Part shown: in pieces, positions 11,521-23,480 of the stretch | Layout of the letters: every line of letters starts with the position of its first letter | Numbering within the stretch: the first letter of the stretch is position 1 | Source of the DNA: Pictodentalium vernedei | Lineage: Eukaryota > Mollusca > Scaphopoda > Dentaliida > Dentaliidae | Length of the DNA: 64,000 bases | Direction of reading: 5' to 3' | Assembly (NCBI GenBank): GCA_031216915.1 | Contig: CM062290.1 | Coordinates: forward strand, 254,927,597 to 254,991,596 | Position numbers and translations under genes: made by a program | The notes under the pieces: model-generated | The model's input: only the letters and a program-made list of their open reading frames with translations | Database searches by the model: none | What the model was told of the DNA's origin: nothing

Positions 11521-12285
11521 TTAGACGCTTGCTGGAAGGTATCAAACACCTGCTTTTCCGTAATATTTCTATCTGTCCATATCTCCCACCGCTAAAATCA
11601 TGTGTTACGGGATAAAATAGAAAAATTAAAACGGCAGTTTTTGAAAACGAGGGCCCGATTCAGTGCGTTTAGTTCCGGATGTAGTAGCGACAACTCAGAG
11701 ACCCAGCCGCCGTGGCGTAGCAAAGACAAAGGGCGTAGGGTAGGTGCGAAAGCCACAAATATGTTTATCAGTAACTGTTGTGTCTCTTTCGTTACGATTG
11801 GAGATTTGGATATCGATTCGCGATTGGTGTAATCATGTTCTCAGGAGACTAGACTTGATGCATGGACTTATATCACACACGGAGTCGATTGTACAAATGA
11901 CGGCTGTGGTACCCGATTCGGGTAGTTGGGTGCTCAGCATGATCAGTTTTACTATATCGTACATCTTTGTGGCGGACAAAAATAAAATCAGAAGAAAGAA
12001 ACATGGATATAATTATACAATAATTTAATTTGTCTTGCCACTGAGTAGAATATCTCTTTATTATATACTAGCCTGTGAATTATCGCAAATTATCTAAAAA
12101 TTATTTCTCGATATCCATGGACTTGATGGATAACGAGGAATATCCCTCAGCAGTTTCCCAATGATGTCACCCTTCGGCGTATCACATCCTCCATGACGCT
12201 TTCTCTGACGATTTTATACCCTGGTTTGTGCCCACTTCTAAGTCCGAGATCTTCATTGAATAGTTATCCATGAACTCTCTCACTT
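11521..12285. other. Intergenic, nothing recognised
   Basis: Frames at 11,602-11,832 and 11,744-12,028 overlap in different frames and show no motif. I do not call them genes. Confidence 0.45.
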
Positions 12286-12289
12286 GATC

Positions 12290-13135
12290 TATCCACCCTG
12301 ACTTTATGTTTGAAATCCAAATATTCTGGAGCATTAATTTACACCATCTACTAAATAGTTATGATAGCAGAATTTCATTAGGTCTATCCTGTCCTTAATC
12401 CTCACCCATCCAAGTTCACCCCCTTATTAACCCTAGTGCTGCGACATTACTCGACCCGCTATCCACCGACCTGCATCGTTTTGCAGGATTTCTAAGGTCT
12501 TTAAAGCCATTTATTTGATTTAGAGGTATCACTTCCGTACCATATGTTACACATGGAATACCCACCATTCCCCAAATCGTTTTCCCCACGAAAACCTTAT
12601 TGAAGCTGGTTCTCCCTATCAGTTTCATTTGATTAAGGATTCGCATCCCCTTCACAATTAGTTTATTCGTGTGGTTTCGGTAGATGTCTCTTCCCGTAAT
12701 GCATATATTTACCCCTAATACTCGTAGTCGCATGTCTCTCCTACACTTCGAAGTGGGCTGCTACCTTTCCATAATACAGAAGTCCCTACTCTCTTTTCGA
12801 GTAGGTTCCACTTTATTACCCGCGGGCATAACTTTGCTTTTGAATTCATTTAGTCCGAGTCTCCACTTGTTCCCTAGTCTCCCAACAATTGCCAGCATTT
12901 TCTTTTCTCTAGCCCCCCTCTTCCTCTTCGCTTTCTGACACTAGTGCCATATCATCTGTGAGAAATAGCTCTTGGATCTTCAGGCCCCACCTGCTACTCT
13001 CCTCGTCGCCATGCAGGAGTTTATCTCCCAAATCTTTGATGTGCAGTGCAAAAAGAAAAGGCGAACGAATACACCCCTACCGTAGGCCTATCTCCATAGG
13101 CAAACTTTTTGTTGTTATGGTACCCAGACTAAGCT
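12290..13135 (-). pseudogene. Decayed non-LTR reverse transcriptase
   Basis: On the minus strand near 13,095-12,930 the translation reads GCIRSPFLFALHIKDL, then LTDDMALVSES. These are the motif following the R-Q-G signature and the catalytic Y/F-x-D-D box of a LINE reverse transcriptase. A stop replaces the Q of R-Q-G. Downstream, 12,733-12,416 reads VLGVNICITGRDIYRNH, then IWGMVGIPCVTYGTEVI, the usual post-polymerase region. It belongs to a different clade from the LINEs at 13-17 and 34-37 kb. Only about 850 bp survives, with several frame breaks. Confidence 0.8.
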
Positions 13136-13157
13136 CACAATTAACTTTTTATACCAT

Positions 13158-13300
13158 TTGGAGCACCCTGAGCAAAATGATCCAAGAAGTATTGGGGCAA
13201 GAGTACGTGAAACAGTTTTAGGGATTCCAGTCATGAATGTGTATTTCTGGCATATTTCAGGAAAATGGGCGAATGAGCCCCCTCAATTCTCACTGCCACA
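13158..13300. repeat. Dispersed repeat shared with 26.9 kb
   Basis: AAAATGATCCAAGA, CAGGAAAATGGGCG and CCCACACCCATGG-type sequence resembles 26,878-27,000 (AAAATGATCCAAGACATATC, then CAGGAGAAGTGG). It is a short diverged multicopy sequence of unknown class. Confidence 0.4.
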
Positions 13301-13436
13301 CCCATGGCTACGTCACTTATACCAAGAAAACTCTGGCGATAGATATACTTTATTCAACAATATATCACTGAATAACAAAACATAAGACACAACTATACAA
13401 AATTAAACACAACATGATATATTGTTAGGAGACAAC

Positions 13437-13468
13437 ATAGCAAATTTAGCTGTCTTCCTGTTGTCTCC
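13437..13468 (-). other. LINE 3'-UTR stem-loop
   Basis: On the minus strand GGAGACAACAGG, AAGACAGC, GCTATGTTGTCTCC folds into a hairpin about 90 bp before the 3' end. The plus-strand LINE has the equivalent at 37,234-37,277. Non-LTR reverse transcriptases are known to recognise 3' structures, so this may be the template recognition element (inference). Confidence 0.6.
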
Positions 13469-13984
13469 TTGGTATGGTCGTACAAATTCAATAGTCATGC
13501 AGTAGACATCGTTAAAACATAATCACCACCGCCTTCAGTATAGGGTGTAGAGAGTTATAGCGAGGGCCACCGGCTGTCACATAAAATGATCTCATATGAG
13601 ACATTAGTGGCCGTTTAGGATGAGATAACAGTTGACAAGTATATACCTGCCTTGGGGTGTGGGAGACAAACAAAGGGAGAGAGATATTTGCCTGGTGAGT
13701 TGGATCCTAGGAAGATGCATTCTCGAAGTATGAATGAGTGTTAAGCAATTAGTTACCGGTCCAGATTTTACAAAGGGCAGTTCAGAAAGATAAAGGTAAG
13801 GCTTTATAAATTTATAAATTTGTTGCTTGAAATGACGACCGATTAAGAATTATTTAGTAAATTAGTGTGAGTCAGTGTAGGGGAAATGTCAGTGGAGTGC
13901 ACATTCTCGTAAGAGAAGATGAATACCCATCATAAGGCATTATCCAATACGTTTCACAATACTAATATTAAAAAATAGTAATAT

Positions 13985-15816
13985 TTAGATATTAGGGTGG
14001 CAGTCGGGACACATGCGATATGCGCATGATATGTTCGAAGAGTAGTTATGTATGTATTTCATGGCTAATTGTTTTTTAAATAGGCTTCTGGTGGGGAGAC
14101 CTCGAATACCAGACTCAATTGCATTCCATATTTTTGGAAAGCTATGTCTCGGCAGATTTGCAGAAAACTGCGTTCTTGGTTTATCAATCTGTATTAATCC
14201 TGCTTGTCTAGTAAGAGTTCCAGTGGATCTAACATTAAAAAACGTTTCAAACGATTGTGGTAGGTTCATATATTTCCAGTCATACATAAATAATGAAACG
14301 TTTAATTTGTAAAGGTCGTTAAATTTCAAAATATTGTTCATTTTGAATAAAGGATCTGTATGACTGTTAAGTCTTTTGCGATTGATTACTCTAATGGCTC
14401 GTTTCTGCAGAGTGTATATTTTACAACAAGAAGATGCGAGGCCCCATACTTGGATTGCGTATAATACCTGACTATGTATAAGTGCATAATATAACGACTT
14501 CATTGCTTTATGTGGTAGTATATTTTTTACTTTGTTCAAACAATATATTATTTTCGATATTTTAGAACAAATAGAAGATACCTGGTGTTTAAAACTGAGA
14601 TTTTCATCAAGATAAACTCCCAGGAATTTAGCCACCTTTTCAGACTGGGAGTTATCGACCGGTGAAAGCTTAGTGTTATTCAGAAAGATACGTAGCATAT
14701 TTGCTTTGTTTGGGTTATTTGGTGGGTGCAGCATAATATATTTGCACTTATTAGCGTTTACTTGAAGTTTATTACAGCAACACCAGATAAAAATATTTGT
14801 AAGTTCTGCGTTTAATTCAGTTTCCAATCTCTCCAGATCATGCCCAGATGTAAAAGGGGTTGTATCATCAGCAAATGAAAGTAGATTTAGCCTTGTTGAG
14901 TTGCTCATATCATTGACATAGATCAAGAACAAGAGGGGTCTGAGAACGGAGCCCTGTGGGACACCACAGTTAACTGTTTGCGTTGAGGACTGGTGCGACT
15001 TAACATCGACAAATTGTAACCTATTTGATAAGTAGCTTTTGAACCAATCGTTCGCCTTGCCTCTTATTCCGTAGAATTCTAGTTTGCTAAGCAATATGTC
15101 ATGACTTATCGTATCAAAGGCTTTCGATAGATCTATGAATACTGCTAAGGTTGAGTCCTTTGTGGGTTTATCATTGCTATCCGCGACATACTGAAGAAGA
15201 TGTAAGATGGGATGAATTGTGGAATGACTTTTGCGGAAGCCATATTGGTGTTTATATAGTATTTCGAAATTGTTTAAAAAACTGATGACTCTACGATACA
15301 TTATTTTTTCTAGTACTTTTGAGAAAACTGGAAGTAAGCTTATGGGTCTATAATTTCCTAGCATCTGAGGGTTGCCACCTTTATGTATCGGTATCACTTT
15401 AGCTATTTTGAGTTTGTCGGGAAATTTTCCTTCTGTAAAGGAGAGGTTAAAAATGTGTGTCAGGGGTTTTGCCACTTGCAATATTGCCTCTTTCATAACT
15501 CTTGTTGATAAGTTATTGTAGTCTGAGCTCAGTTTTCCTTTTAATTGATTTACTGTCAATATAATTTCTTGTTCATTTGTTGGGACAATAAAGAAGGTCT
15601 CGCTAAAATTGCCATTTAAGTATTCTCGGAAATTCTTAGTTGTATATGGAACATTCTCGTTTATTGTCCGACCAATCCCCACAAAGTAGTCATTAAAATT
15701 TGAGGCGATTTCACTGGGGTCAGTTATTTCTTCATTATTAACAGATATTCTCGATGGGAAGCTGGCAGTTGATTTAGATTTGGATATTATAGTGCGTAAT
15801 ATGTTCCATGTTTTTT
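13985..15816 (-). pseudogene. LINE reverse transcriptase, frame 2 part
   Basis: It copies element RNA into the genome by target-primed reverse transcription. The open frame has an ATG at 15,682 and 565 residues but continues upstream without stop to about 15,815. Motifs, counted from that ATG, are AKVIPIHKGG (94-103), FIDLSKAFD (182-190), GVPQGSVLRPLLFLIYVNDM (240-259) and catalytic FADD (270-273). A C-rich tail CAYRMCPDCH ends it near residue 560. The core catalytic residues are present. Only the junction with the upstream endonuclease is broken, so I regard this as a young copy inactivated by one slip. Confidence 0.88.
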
Positions 15817-17127
15817 CATGTCGTGTTTATTTGTTTCTATTATATCATTATAATATAAGGCTTTGCTTTGTCTTTTTACTTGATTAAAAATTATACAAAA
15901 TTTTTTATATTTGTTTATGTTAAATTCTGTTGGTTTTTTCATTTTTAGGTGAAAAAGTTTATTTTTATTGATCGATGATTGCAGAAGGCCGGTCGTCATC
16001 CAGGGCTTACGTTTCACATGTTTCTTATGTACCCTTAATTGTTTTAGGGGGAATGCGTTTTCAAATGCAGTGAGGTATATATTTATAAAAGATTCGTATG
16101 CAGTTTCAACACATGTACCGTTGTATACCAAGTCAAAGGAGCTGTTTTGGAGAATGTTTTTAAATAATTCCACATTTTCTCTTTTGAAAGACCTTCTATA
16201 AATGGATGATGTACTACTGGTAACGTGGGTGCCTTCTTGTACATAAAATGTCGCAAAATGGTCTGAGATATCTGTAATAATAATACCAGCATGATATTTA
16301 TCGGTGACATTGTTGGAATAAATATGATAAATCAAGGTCGCTGAGTGTTCTGTTACTCTCGTTGGCTTTGTTATGACCGGCATGAATCCATGACTGAACA
16401 TATTATCTACGAATGTATTAGTTTTTTGGTGTCTGTTGAAACTAAGTAGATCCACATTGAAATCTCCCAGTAGAAAAGCTTTACTATGCTCAGAGCAAAT
16501 TTTTGTTACAATATCTGTTACTGAGGAATGAAATGTGTCAATGTTCGCCAGAGGAGGTGAATTCGGTCGATATATGCACCCGACGACGTAAGAGTTTTGA
16601 CATCCCGGATTTACCTCAATGAAGATTGTTTCGATGACGTGTGGAATAAAAATCTCTAGGTCAGGTCTAACCTTAAACGAGAGTTTTTCTGAAACGAAGA
16701 TGCCAACACCTCCTCTGCCATCATCGTCGCTAGGTCGGACCCTGTAAACAATCGGGTGATATCCTTCGATTTTATAAATCAAATTTTCATGGATATTAAA
16801 TATTTCTGTCAAGCCAATCACTTCAAATAAATTTTTGTCGTTCTGAATGTCACACAAGAAGTTGGTGAGCGAGTCAAAGTTCGCATTCAGACTTCGACAG
16901 TTTAGGTTTAGTAAACTAGTTTTTATCTTTTTGTCGTAGAAATCTCTTTTAAAGTTTGAGGTTGAATAATAATTACATGAATGATTATGAATAGAGAATG
17001 GGGACACGTCAGGGCTGTAGTCATCCGTGACGTTCGTTTTTTCGTTATACATAGAAACAAAATTGAAATGATCATTATTCTGTATCTCATCCAAAGTAGG
17101 GTTAAAATTCGCCATAACTGGGCTCAC
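15787..17127 (-). pseudogene. LINE AP-like endonuclease, frame 1 part
   Basis: It nicks target DNA to prime reverse transcription. Motifs are LNLNCRSL (about 73-80), LTEIF (106-110), GGVGIFV (139-145), GCIYRPN (183-189), LLGDFNVD (219-226) and SDH (289-290 region). LIYHIYSN stands where the family usually has L-I-D-H-I, a substitution that may weaken catalysis. Translation leaves the frame at the T6 run at 15,811-15,816 (A6 on the coding strand). A one-base slip there joins it to the reverse transcriptase frame, and the sequence on both sides stays collinear. The start at 17,127 is the first Met and may not be the true one. Confidence 0.88.
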
Positions 17128-17400
17128 TATAAGACTGTGTTTGGTAAACTGAAGACAGTGGTAATTTTAGTGATAAAGATACAAGGTAGAATTTACGGCA
17201 CAACAACACATAAGAAGTAAATTGTTTATATTGATGAGAAAAAATCATCAATGTATCTAAATAGGTATCTACGGGGATTATGTCACTGCGGAATCGAACG
17301 AAAGAATTATTAATCAGTCTTCGAGAGAAAGTGGACATCGAATGAAGGTTTCAGCGAGGAGGGCTAAACATGACATTATCAGCTTGTTAGCTTCTTGGTG

Positions 17401-17758
17401 TGGTTAACATTACATATATATTACCTTGGCTAATCATGGCACAACATGGAGATGAAGTCAGGAGTGGCCGATCGTTAATCCACATGTTGCTCATTTTAGC
17501 GTGTACAGGTTTTGTTATCTATATTTGGTTGTTGCATTCAATTGAAGCTATTCGTTTTGTTATTACAAAAACCGTTTGAAACTGTTTGAAAAAAACTTTG
17601 AAAATTAAAAACATATAAGTTGTCGTAGTAGCTTGGAAGGACTGATATGGAAGCGCAAAAATGAAAAGAGTGAAAAATCAATGCATGAGATGCAAACTGA
17701 AACTGAGAAACAAAATTTAGTAACTGTTTCGGTGCTGAATTATTTTATGTTGGTTTTT
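17401..17758. other. Possible LINE 5' UTR or intergenic
   Basis: No frame or repeat was recognised between the LINE coding region and the satellite array. Confidence 0.35.
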
Positions 17759-19513
17759 GGCTAATAACTATTCATAATATTAAAATTCATCGGGGGGAAC
17801 CCTAAGGCACTTTCCAATAAATTTTAATAAAACAGTGTACATAAACAAATCTCTGTTTTCGTTTTTCTGAATTGGACATTCAAGCGTAGACGGGTCCAAG
17901 TGTGTCATGTATATCCACATACCACACATTATTTTTTCCTCCAAAATGCATTTTGACCTCAGTAAATATGCAATAAAGATAGAACAGAGTGAAATATGAT
18001 TTCTGATTTGGCTAATAACTATTCATAATTAAAATTCATCGGGGGGGGGGAGGTGGGGTAGGTGGGGGTGGGTACCCAGAGGCACTCTCCAACAAATTTT
18101 AATAAAACAGGTGTACATAAACAAATCTCTGTGTGTCTGAAATTGTTCATTCAAGCGTTGACGGGTCAAGGTGTGTAATATATATCCACATGCCACTAAG
18201 TATTTTTTCCTCCAAAATGTATTTAGACCTCAGTACATATGCGGTAAAAATAGGACAAAGTGAGGTATGATTTCAGATGTGGCTGATAACTAATCATAAT
18301 ACCAAAATTCATCGGTGAGTACCAAAAGGCACTCTCCAATAAATTTTAGTAAAACAAGTGTACATAAACAAATCACTGTTTTCGTGTGTCTGAAATTGGA
18401 CATTCAAGCGCAGATGGTTCCAAGTGTGTAATATATTTCCACATATCACTAAATATTTTTTTCATCCAAAATGCATTTTGACCTCAGTTTTTATGCAATA
18501 AAAATAGAACAAAATGAGTTATAATTTCTGATTTGGCTAATAACTATTCATAATATTAATATTCATCGGGGGTACCCAAAGGCATTCTCCAATAAATTTT
18601 AATAAAACAAGTGTGCATGAACAAATCACTGTTTTCGTGAGTCTTAATTGGACATTCATGCGTCGATGGATCCAAGTGTGTTAAATATATCCACATGCCG
18701 CTAAATATTTTTCCTCAAAAATCATTTTGACCTCAGTACATATGCAACAAAAATAGAACAGAATGAGGTATAATTTCTGAATTGGCTAGTAACTATTCAA
18801 AATATTAAAATTCATCGGGGGGGGGGAGGGGGGGTACCCAAAGACACTCCCCAATAAATTCCAATAAAACAAGTGTACATAAACAAATCTCTGTTTTCGT
18901 ATGCCTAAATTGGACGTTCAAGTTTAGACGGGTCCAAGTGTATAATATATATCCACACACCACAAAATATTTTTTCCTCCAAAATGCATTTGGCCTCAGT
19001 GCATGTGCACTAAAAATAGAACAAAGTGAGGTATGATTTCTTATTTGGCTAATAACTATCCATAATATTAAAATTCAACGGGGGCGGGGGGGGGGGGTTA
19101 CCCTGAGACACTCTCCAATAAGTTTTAATAGAACATGTGTACATAAACAAATCTCAGTTTAAGTGTTTCTGAATTGGACATTCAAGCATGGACGGGTCCA
19201 AATGTGTAGTATATATCCACCTGCCACTAAATATTTTTTTTCCCCCAAAATGCATTATGACCTCAATACATATGCAATAACAATAGCACAAAGTGAAGTA
19301 TGATTTCGGATTTGGCTAATAACTATTCATAATATCAAAATTCATCGGGGGCGGGGGAGGGGAGGGGTTACCCAGAGGCACTCTCCATTAAATTTTAATA
19401 AAACATGTGTACATTAACAAATCTCTGTTTTCGTGTGTCTGAATTGGACATTCAGCATGGACGGGTCCAGGTGTGTGATATATATCCACATGCCACTAAA
19501 TATTTTTTCATCC
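17759..19513. repeat. Satellite array, about 7 units of 250-270 bp
   Basis: The unit starts GGCTAATAACTATTCATAAT. Starts are near 17,759, 18,010, 18,281, 18,535, 18,784, 19,047 and 19,314, giving six full units and one partial. Shared landmarks are a variable G-run, CTCTCCAATAAATTTTAATA, CATAAACAAATC, GAATTGGACATTCAAGCG and ATATATCCACATGCCAC. The units differ from each other by perhaps 10-15 percent. The G-run differs in length in every unit (absent to about 12 G). It is non-coding. Confidence 0.95.
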
Positions 19514-19560
19514 GATATCTATAGATGCAACATAAATATAAAGCGTTGTTTTTTGTGGTG

Positions 19561-19816
19561 TTAACCCTTTACCTAACATGAAAAGCAGACGACACTTGCA
19601 AACAAACTTATTGAGTTACTAAATGTTTTTCATTTTGTGCATCAAAAAACATAGCTTTTGACCCCTAATTGGAACGAGCTCAACGAGTTCGTTCCAATTA
19701 GGCGTCATAAGCTACGTTTTTGGGACGAAAGATGAGAAAAAATATTGAATATTGAATGGCAATTTTTGCGAATAGCACTGGCCGGTTTTTCCTGTTACCT
19801 TGGATAGAGGGGTTAA
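19561..19816. mobile_element. Hairpin MITE, subfamily A, copy 2
   Basis: TTAA-flanked ends CCCTTTACCTAACATG and (drifted) GATAGAGGGG surround the GGAACGAGCTCAACGAGTTC palindrome. It is more diverged than copy 1. It begins 48 bp after the satellite ends. Confidence 0.85.
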
Positions 19817-21098
19817 AAATCGAAATGACTTATATAATGTTTCTAATCTATTTGCTATTAGAGTTTGAGTAAATAATTCACAGGAGTGAAAAACAGAGTG
19901 AATTTGACGTTGGAAGTAATATCAATTTGTCAATAATGATGTAGCGACTGTTGGTACAATGCTTGCTTTGAAAGAATAAAAAATCTTGTTATCTACATTT
20001 GCTATTGTTCAGTGACCGTATGTTTGTAAACTTTTTAGCTTCCTCATATAATTTCCAATGAGTTATTCTTTACGTATGTCAAGCTAACGTCTCTATGTGA
20101 TCGATTAATGGACTAGAAGTATCACCTATCATTGTAGTCTTGTTTATGAATGATTTCCCGAGTAAATATACTGTCATTCAGAATGGTGTGTTCAGAGACT
20201 GCGATATAAAGTCATTGCTTGTAATGGGACAAAAGGACTGAAGCGGGCATGCTCTGGCATGTCTTTGTTTCCATCTGAAAGGTCTATAACTATAGTGATA
20301 ACATGAAACGCGAGTTTAGCATCTCGCACGAAAGGAAACCACCACGAAACAACCGGCAAAAGATAAGGAAATATTCTTGTCACATCAGGAGGGGGGGGGG
20401 GGGGGGGTGGTGGGGAGGGTAGTCAATTTTTTTCCAAGGACGTATAACGAGGTGGGAGGGTGGTCGGAGTGGCTAGAAATCAACTTTATATGATCTAAAA
20501 TTATTTTTCCTTTCATTCTTTCAATGATTTTATAGTCTTTTAGGACAGGTTCATCCATAAAAATGTTGATTTTGTCATTTTTATAGATTTGCAGCAATCA
20601 TTCAATGGGTCACGAGTCACTTGTTCCAACCAGTTTGAACTTTTTTAGCTTTTTTTACACAACAATATTAGTAGAAGCGACATCTGATACATATCTCCAA
20701 TAGAACCGCTGGAAACAGAAGAGACTTTCATCCAGACATACCAAGGGAGCATATATATATCAGTGCACTTTCAGGCTGATTATTCTCTACTGACATTCTT
20801 GACTTGAGACATGACCGTGCACTGACATGGACTAAAGATAGGTCATTGGTTATAAGTTCAAAATTATTGAAAGTAATTCGTCCTAAACTGATAATAGATT
20901 TGTTCTTCAAACTGTTTCCTGTAACTCCACTCGTTTTCACCATTAATTTCTTAAATAAAATAATAAAAGTACTTTAAAGAATGAAAAAGATATACTCTGT
21001 CAAATAAACTAAATAAAATAGAAGTCATTCAACCCCAGAATACCAGAGAATAGAAGTGTTAATGTATTTTTGTGATCGCATGCTCTAATTGTAATTGT
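19817..21098. other. Intergenic with long G-tract
   Basis: No gene was recognised. A G-rich run at 20,389-20,420 includes about 17 consecutive G and could form a quadruplex. Confidence 0.45.
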
Positions 21099-21310
21099 TT
21101 AAATCTCTGCACACTGATGTCAAAATACTAAACTTTCAAGGCCCATTTTTCCCCTGAATACCAGTAGCAAATGAACCAATTTAATCTTGTGTGACAGAGC
21201 TCAATGAGCTCTGTCACACAAGACTGAATTAGTTCAATTCCTAACTGCATTATGGGAAAAATGTATGGTTTGAAATTTTGGTATTTCGACATCAGTGTGC
21301 AGAGGATTAA
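21099..21310. mobile_element. MITE C, copy 1 (TTAA-flanked)
   Basis: The ends are TTAAATCTCTGCACACTGA and TCAGTGTGCAGAGGATTAA, with a central palindrome CTTGTGTGACAGAGCTCAAT and its mirror. Related copies are at 24,999-25,187 and half a copy at 41,222-41,302. Confidence 0.85.
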
Positions 21311-21332
21311 GTAGCATACTGTCAAAAATATG

Positions 21333-21753
21333 GGGTTTTTTGGGGGTTTTTTTTATTATTATTAGTGTTTGACGACACATTAACAGCCAGGGTCACATCA
21401 TGTCGGTGACAGTTTTACGGGTGGAGGAAGCCGGAATACCCGGAGAGAACCACCGAGCAACGACGAGCAGCTGTCAGCTCCCCAACATCGTAACTCTGAA
21501 CTCTGCACCGCGGCACAGGCAGGGTTAGCTTGGTTGAAGACATGCGCACCATCGGCGTGCAGTACGCCTTAGTACACAGCGTCATCGTGCCCCCATGTAG
21601 GCAAGCGGGGTGAAGTGCCTTGCCCAAGGACACAACGCGGGAGCGCGAATCAGTCGCTGAAATGGTCACCCATCCAACTTCTAACCGCGCTCGACGACGT
21701 TGCTTAACTTCGGTGATCTGACGAGAACCGGTTACCGCGACGCCACCGCGCCC
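21333..21753 (-). mobile_element. SINE with 5S rRNA-derived head
   Basis: A minus-strand SINE bounded by a perfect 14-bp target duplication, CTGTCAAAAATATG (21,319-21,332 and 21,754-21,767). Reading from 21,753, it begins GGGGCGCGGTGGC like the tRNA-headed copies. It then switches to CCGGTTCTCGTCAGATCACC, GAAGTTAAGCAACGTCG, GCGCGGTTAGAAGTTGG and ATGGGTGACC. These match the middle and 3' half of 5S rRNA, including the internal promoter boxes. From GCGTTGTGTCCTTGGGCAAG on, the body is the same as in the other SINEs here. The tail is TAATAATAATAAA. 5S-headed SINEs (SINE3) are known in animals. Confidence 0.93.
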
Positions 21754-21959
21754 CTGTCAAAAATATGTAACGGGACACTACCTGGGCAACCTGATTAATA
21801 CATTGGTGTGTTTTGGTATCTCATAGTCCAAGTTTGTTTAACATGGAAAGAAGCAGACAACTCTATGTTCAATTCTGGAAGTTAGGATTGGAGAAAATAA
21901 AATTGTTTTTCAACATCTAATCAACGTCATCACGCTATAATCAAGTGATGGCAGTTGAG

Positions 21960-22636
21960 CAGTGCTCAAAACAACTTTTTTACTTTGCGTAGCAAAATGC
22001 TACACATTTCCAAAAAAATGAAAAGCATTTTGTAAAAATTACATAGCTGTTTTTGTATACCAGGGTTATGTTATGCTGTTTTGTATTGAATTCTTCAAAG
22101 TAGATCGAATAGTTTCCATCCATTACTGGGCATTTCTAAATGATCTGCAACACATGAAACATTTACTATGTTTTTTTTTAACTGAACTGCCTTTAAGGGT
22201 TGCATGGACTTGGATATTTTCAAATGGCGTCTTGGTAGTTTAAAAGAGTTCTCAAAATGGAAGTTGGGATTTTTAATTTGATGGGCTTGAAGTTATTTTT
22301 AATGGACATTTTTTGCAAAATGTTGTAAAAACAGGAAGAATTTAAACCAATAGAATTTATCTTATATATGAAGTTGTTAATGATGCTTCATGGAGAGTTA
22401 ATCTGAGTGATGCCTGGAATGTTCCACAATCAGAAGTAAAGCATCAGTGAACTAGTTTTCAAATTTGTTTGCAAATTTTCATTTACATTTTGCGATACAA
22501 GATAATCAACTGCAGCCTAATAGGCTGCAGTTGATTATCTTGTATCGCAAAATGCTATACATAATTGGACATTGTGTAGCTTTTTGCAAGTTTTGCATAG
22601 CAAAATGCGAGGCGACACTGCTTATTTTGAGCCCTG
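21960..22636. mobile_element. Non-autonomous hAT-like element
   Basis: The ends CAGTGCTCAAAACA and TTTTGAGCCCTG are flanked by a perfect 8-bp duplication CAGTTGAG (21,952-21,959 and 22,637-22,644), the hAT signature. Subterminal inverted copies of TTTGCGTAGCAAAATGCTAC occur near each end. It contains a palindrome at 22,483-22,560 around CTGCAGCCTAATAGGCTGCAG. It has no transposase frame. Confidence 0.85.
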
Positions 22637-22644
22637 CAGTTGAG

Positions 22645-23480
22645 CAGATGTTGAAAAACGATTGTATTTTCATCAATCACAGATAGAGACCACCCCTTTC
22701 GCCATTTTTAAACTGTATTGAATAATAAGTAGGGCTGTGAATATCCAGCAAATGGGGTGGGTGTCAGAAATTGGCTGGCAAAAATTGCAAAAATGGGGGA
22801 AAGGGGTGGGTGAGTGGTCTAACATGTCGAAAGTTAAAATCATCATATGTTCCTGGAGATTTTTTCCGACATCCCCCTCCTCCTAGCCATCTGCAATTTA
22901 ATATTCCATTAGATCCTTGTTTTCTGGCGACTCAGATATGGCAGTGTTGAAGAACTATTCAAGCTAGTCATAATTATAAAAATCTAATTTTGCAAGAAAT
23001 GTTTTTCGGTCGCCACAATTATATTTAACACGTGCCCACCAAATCTACAGGGTAGAAACCCCAGTGGAACTAGAAGCACCTTGTCGATTTTCAGGTTTGA
23101 GGTGCCAAAAGGTCAAGGTTACTGTTACAAAAAAAACACTTTTTGTTTTTCCCATACTTCTAATCAGAATGACCAAATATAAAATTGCGAAAATATTTTT
23201 ACATTTTGAATTTGAAGAACTCCAACGAGTTTGGAGTATGCAGCCATAAGTTCAAAGGTCAATAGATTGTTGCTGTATAGCTCCTTTTCAAAATTTGGTT
23301 ACCGGCCCATATCTTCAGTTTGATGAGACATTTGTCCACCTAATTTACAAACGAGGTACCAGCATGGAAGGTGAAGAACCATACCGTCATTGGCATCTGA
23401 AGCTGTGACAGCAAGGGCCCAAGGTCAGCTTCTAAAATAATTTGTTGGGAAGTTTTTACCCGGTAATAGCCTGAGGTCGA
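22645..23480. other. Intergenic, nothing recognised
   Basis: No gene or clear repeat. A CAAAAGGTCAAGGTTACTG motif at 23,105 resembles those at 24,035 and 28.4 kb. Confidence 0.4.

Larger units (their letters stand above)
13340..17400 (-). mobile_element. LINE 1: near-complete non-LTR retrotransposon
   Basis: A minus-strand element with an AP-type endonuclease followed by a reverse transcriptase. Its 3' UTR ends in a stem-loop and GAATAAAGT. The same 3' end occurs in the plus-strand LINE at 34.4-37.3 kb. The 3' end is near 13,340. The 5' end is not sharp: it lies between the endonuclease start at 17,127 and the satellite at 17,759. I see no ORF1 upstream. Clade is CR1/jockey-like by motif layout; the exact clade was not assigned. 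Confidence 0.85.

Noticed and set aside
17759-19513. CRISPR-like or coding tandem repeat
   Set aside because: Units of about 260 bp without spacers, no open frame and an animal context: this is a satellite.
21650-21740. A functional 5S rRNA gene
   Set aside because: Only part of the 5S sequence is present. It is fused to a SINE body and bounded by the SINE's target duplication.
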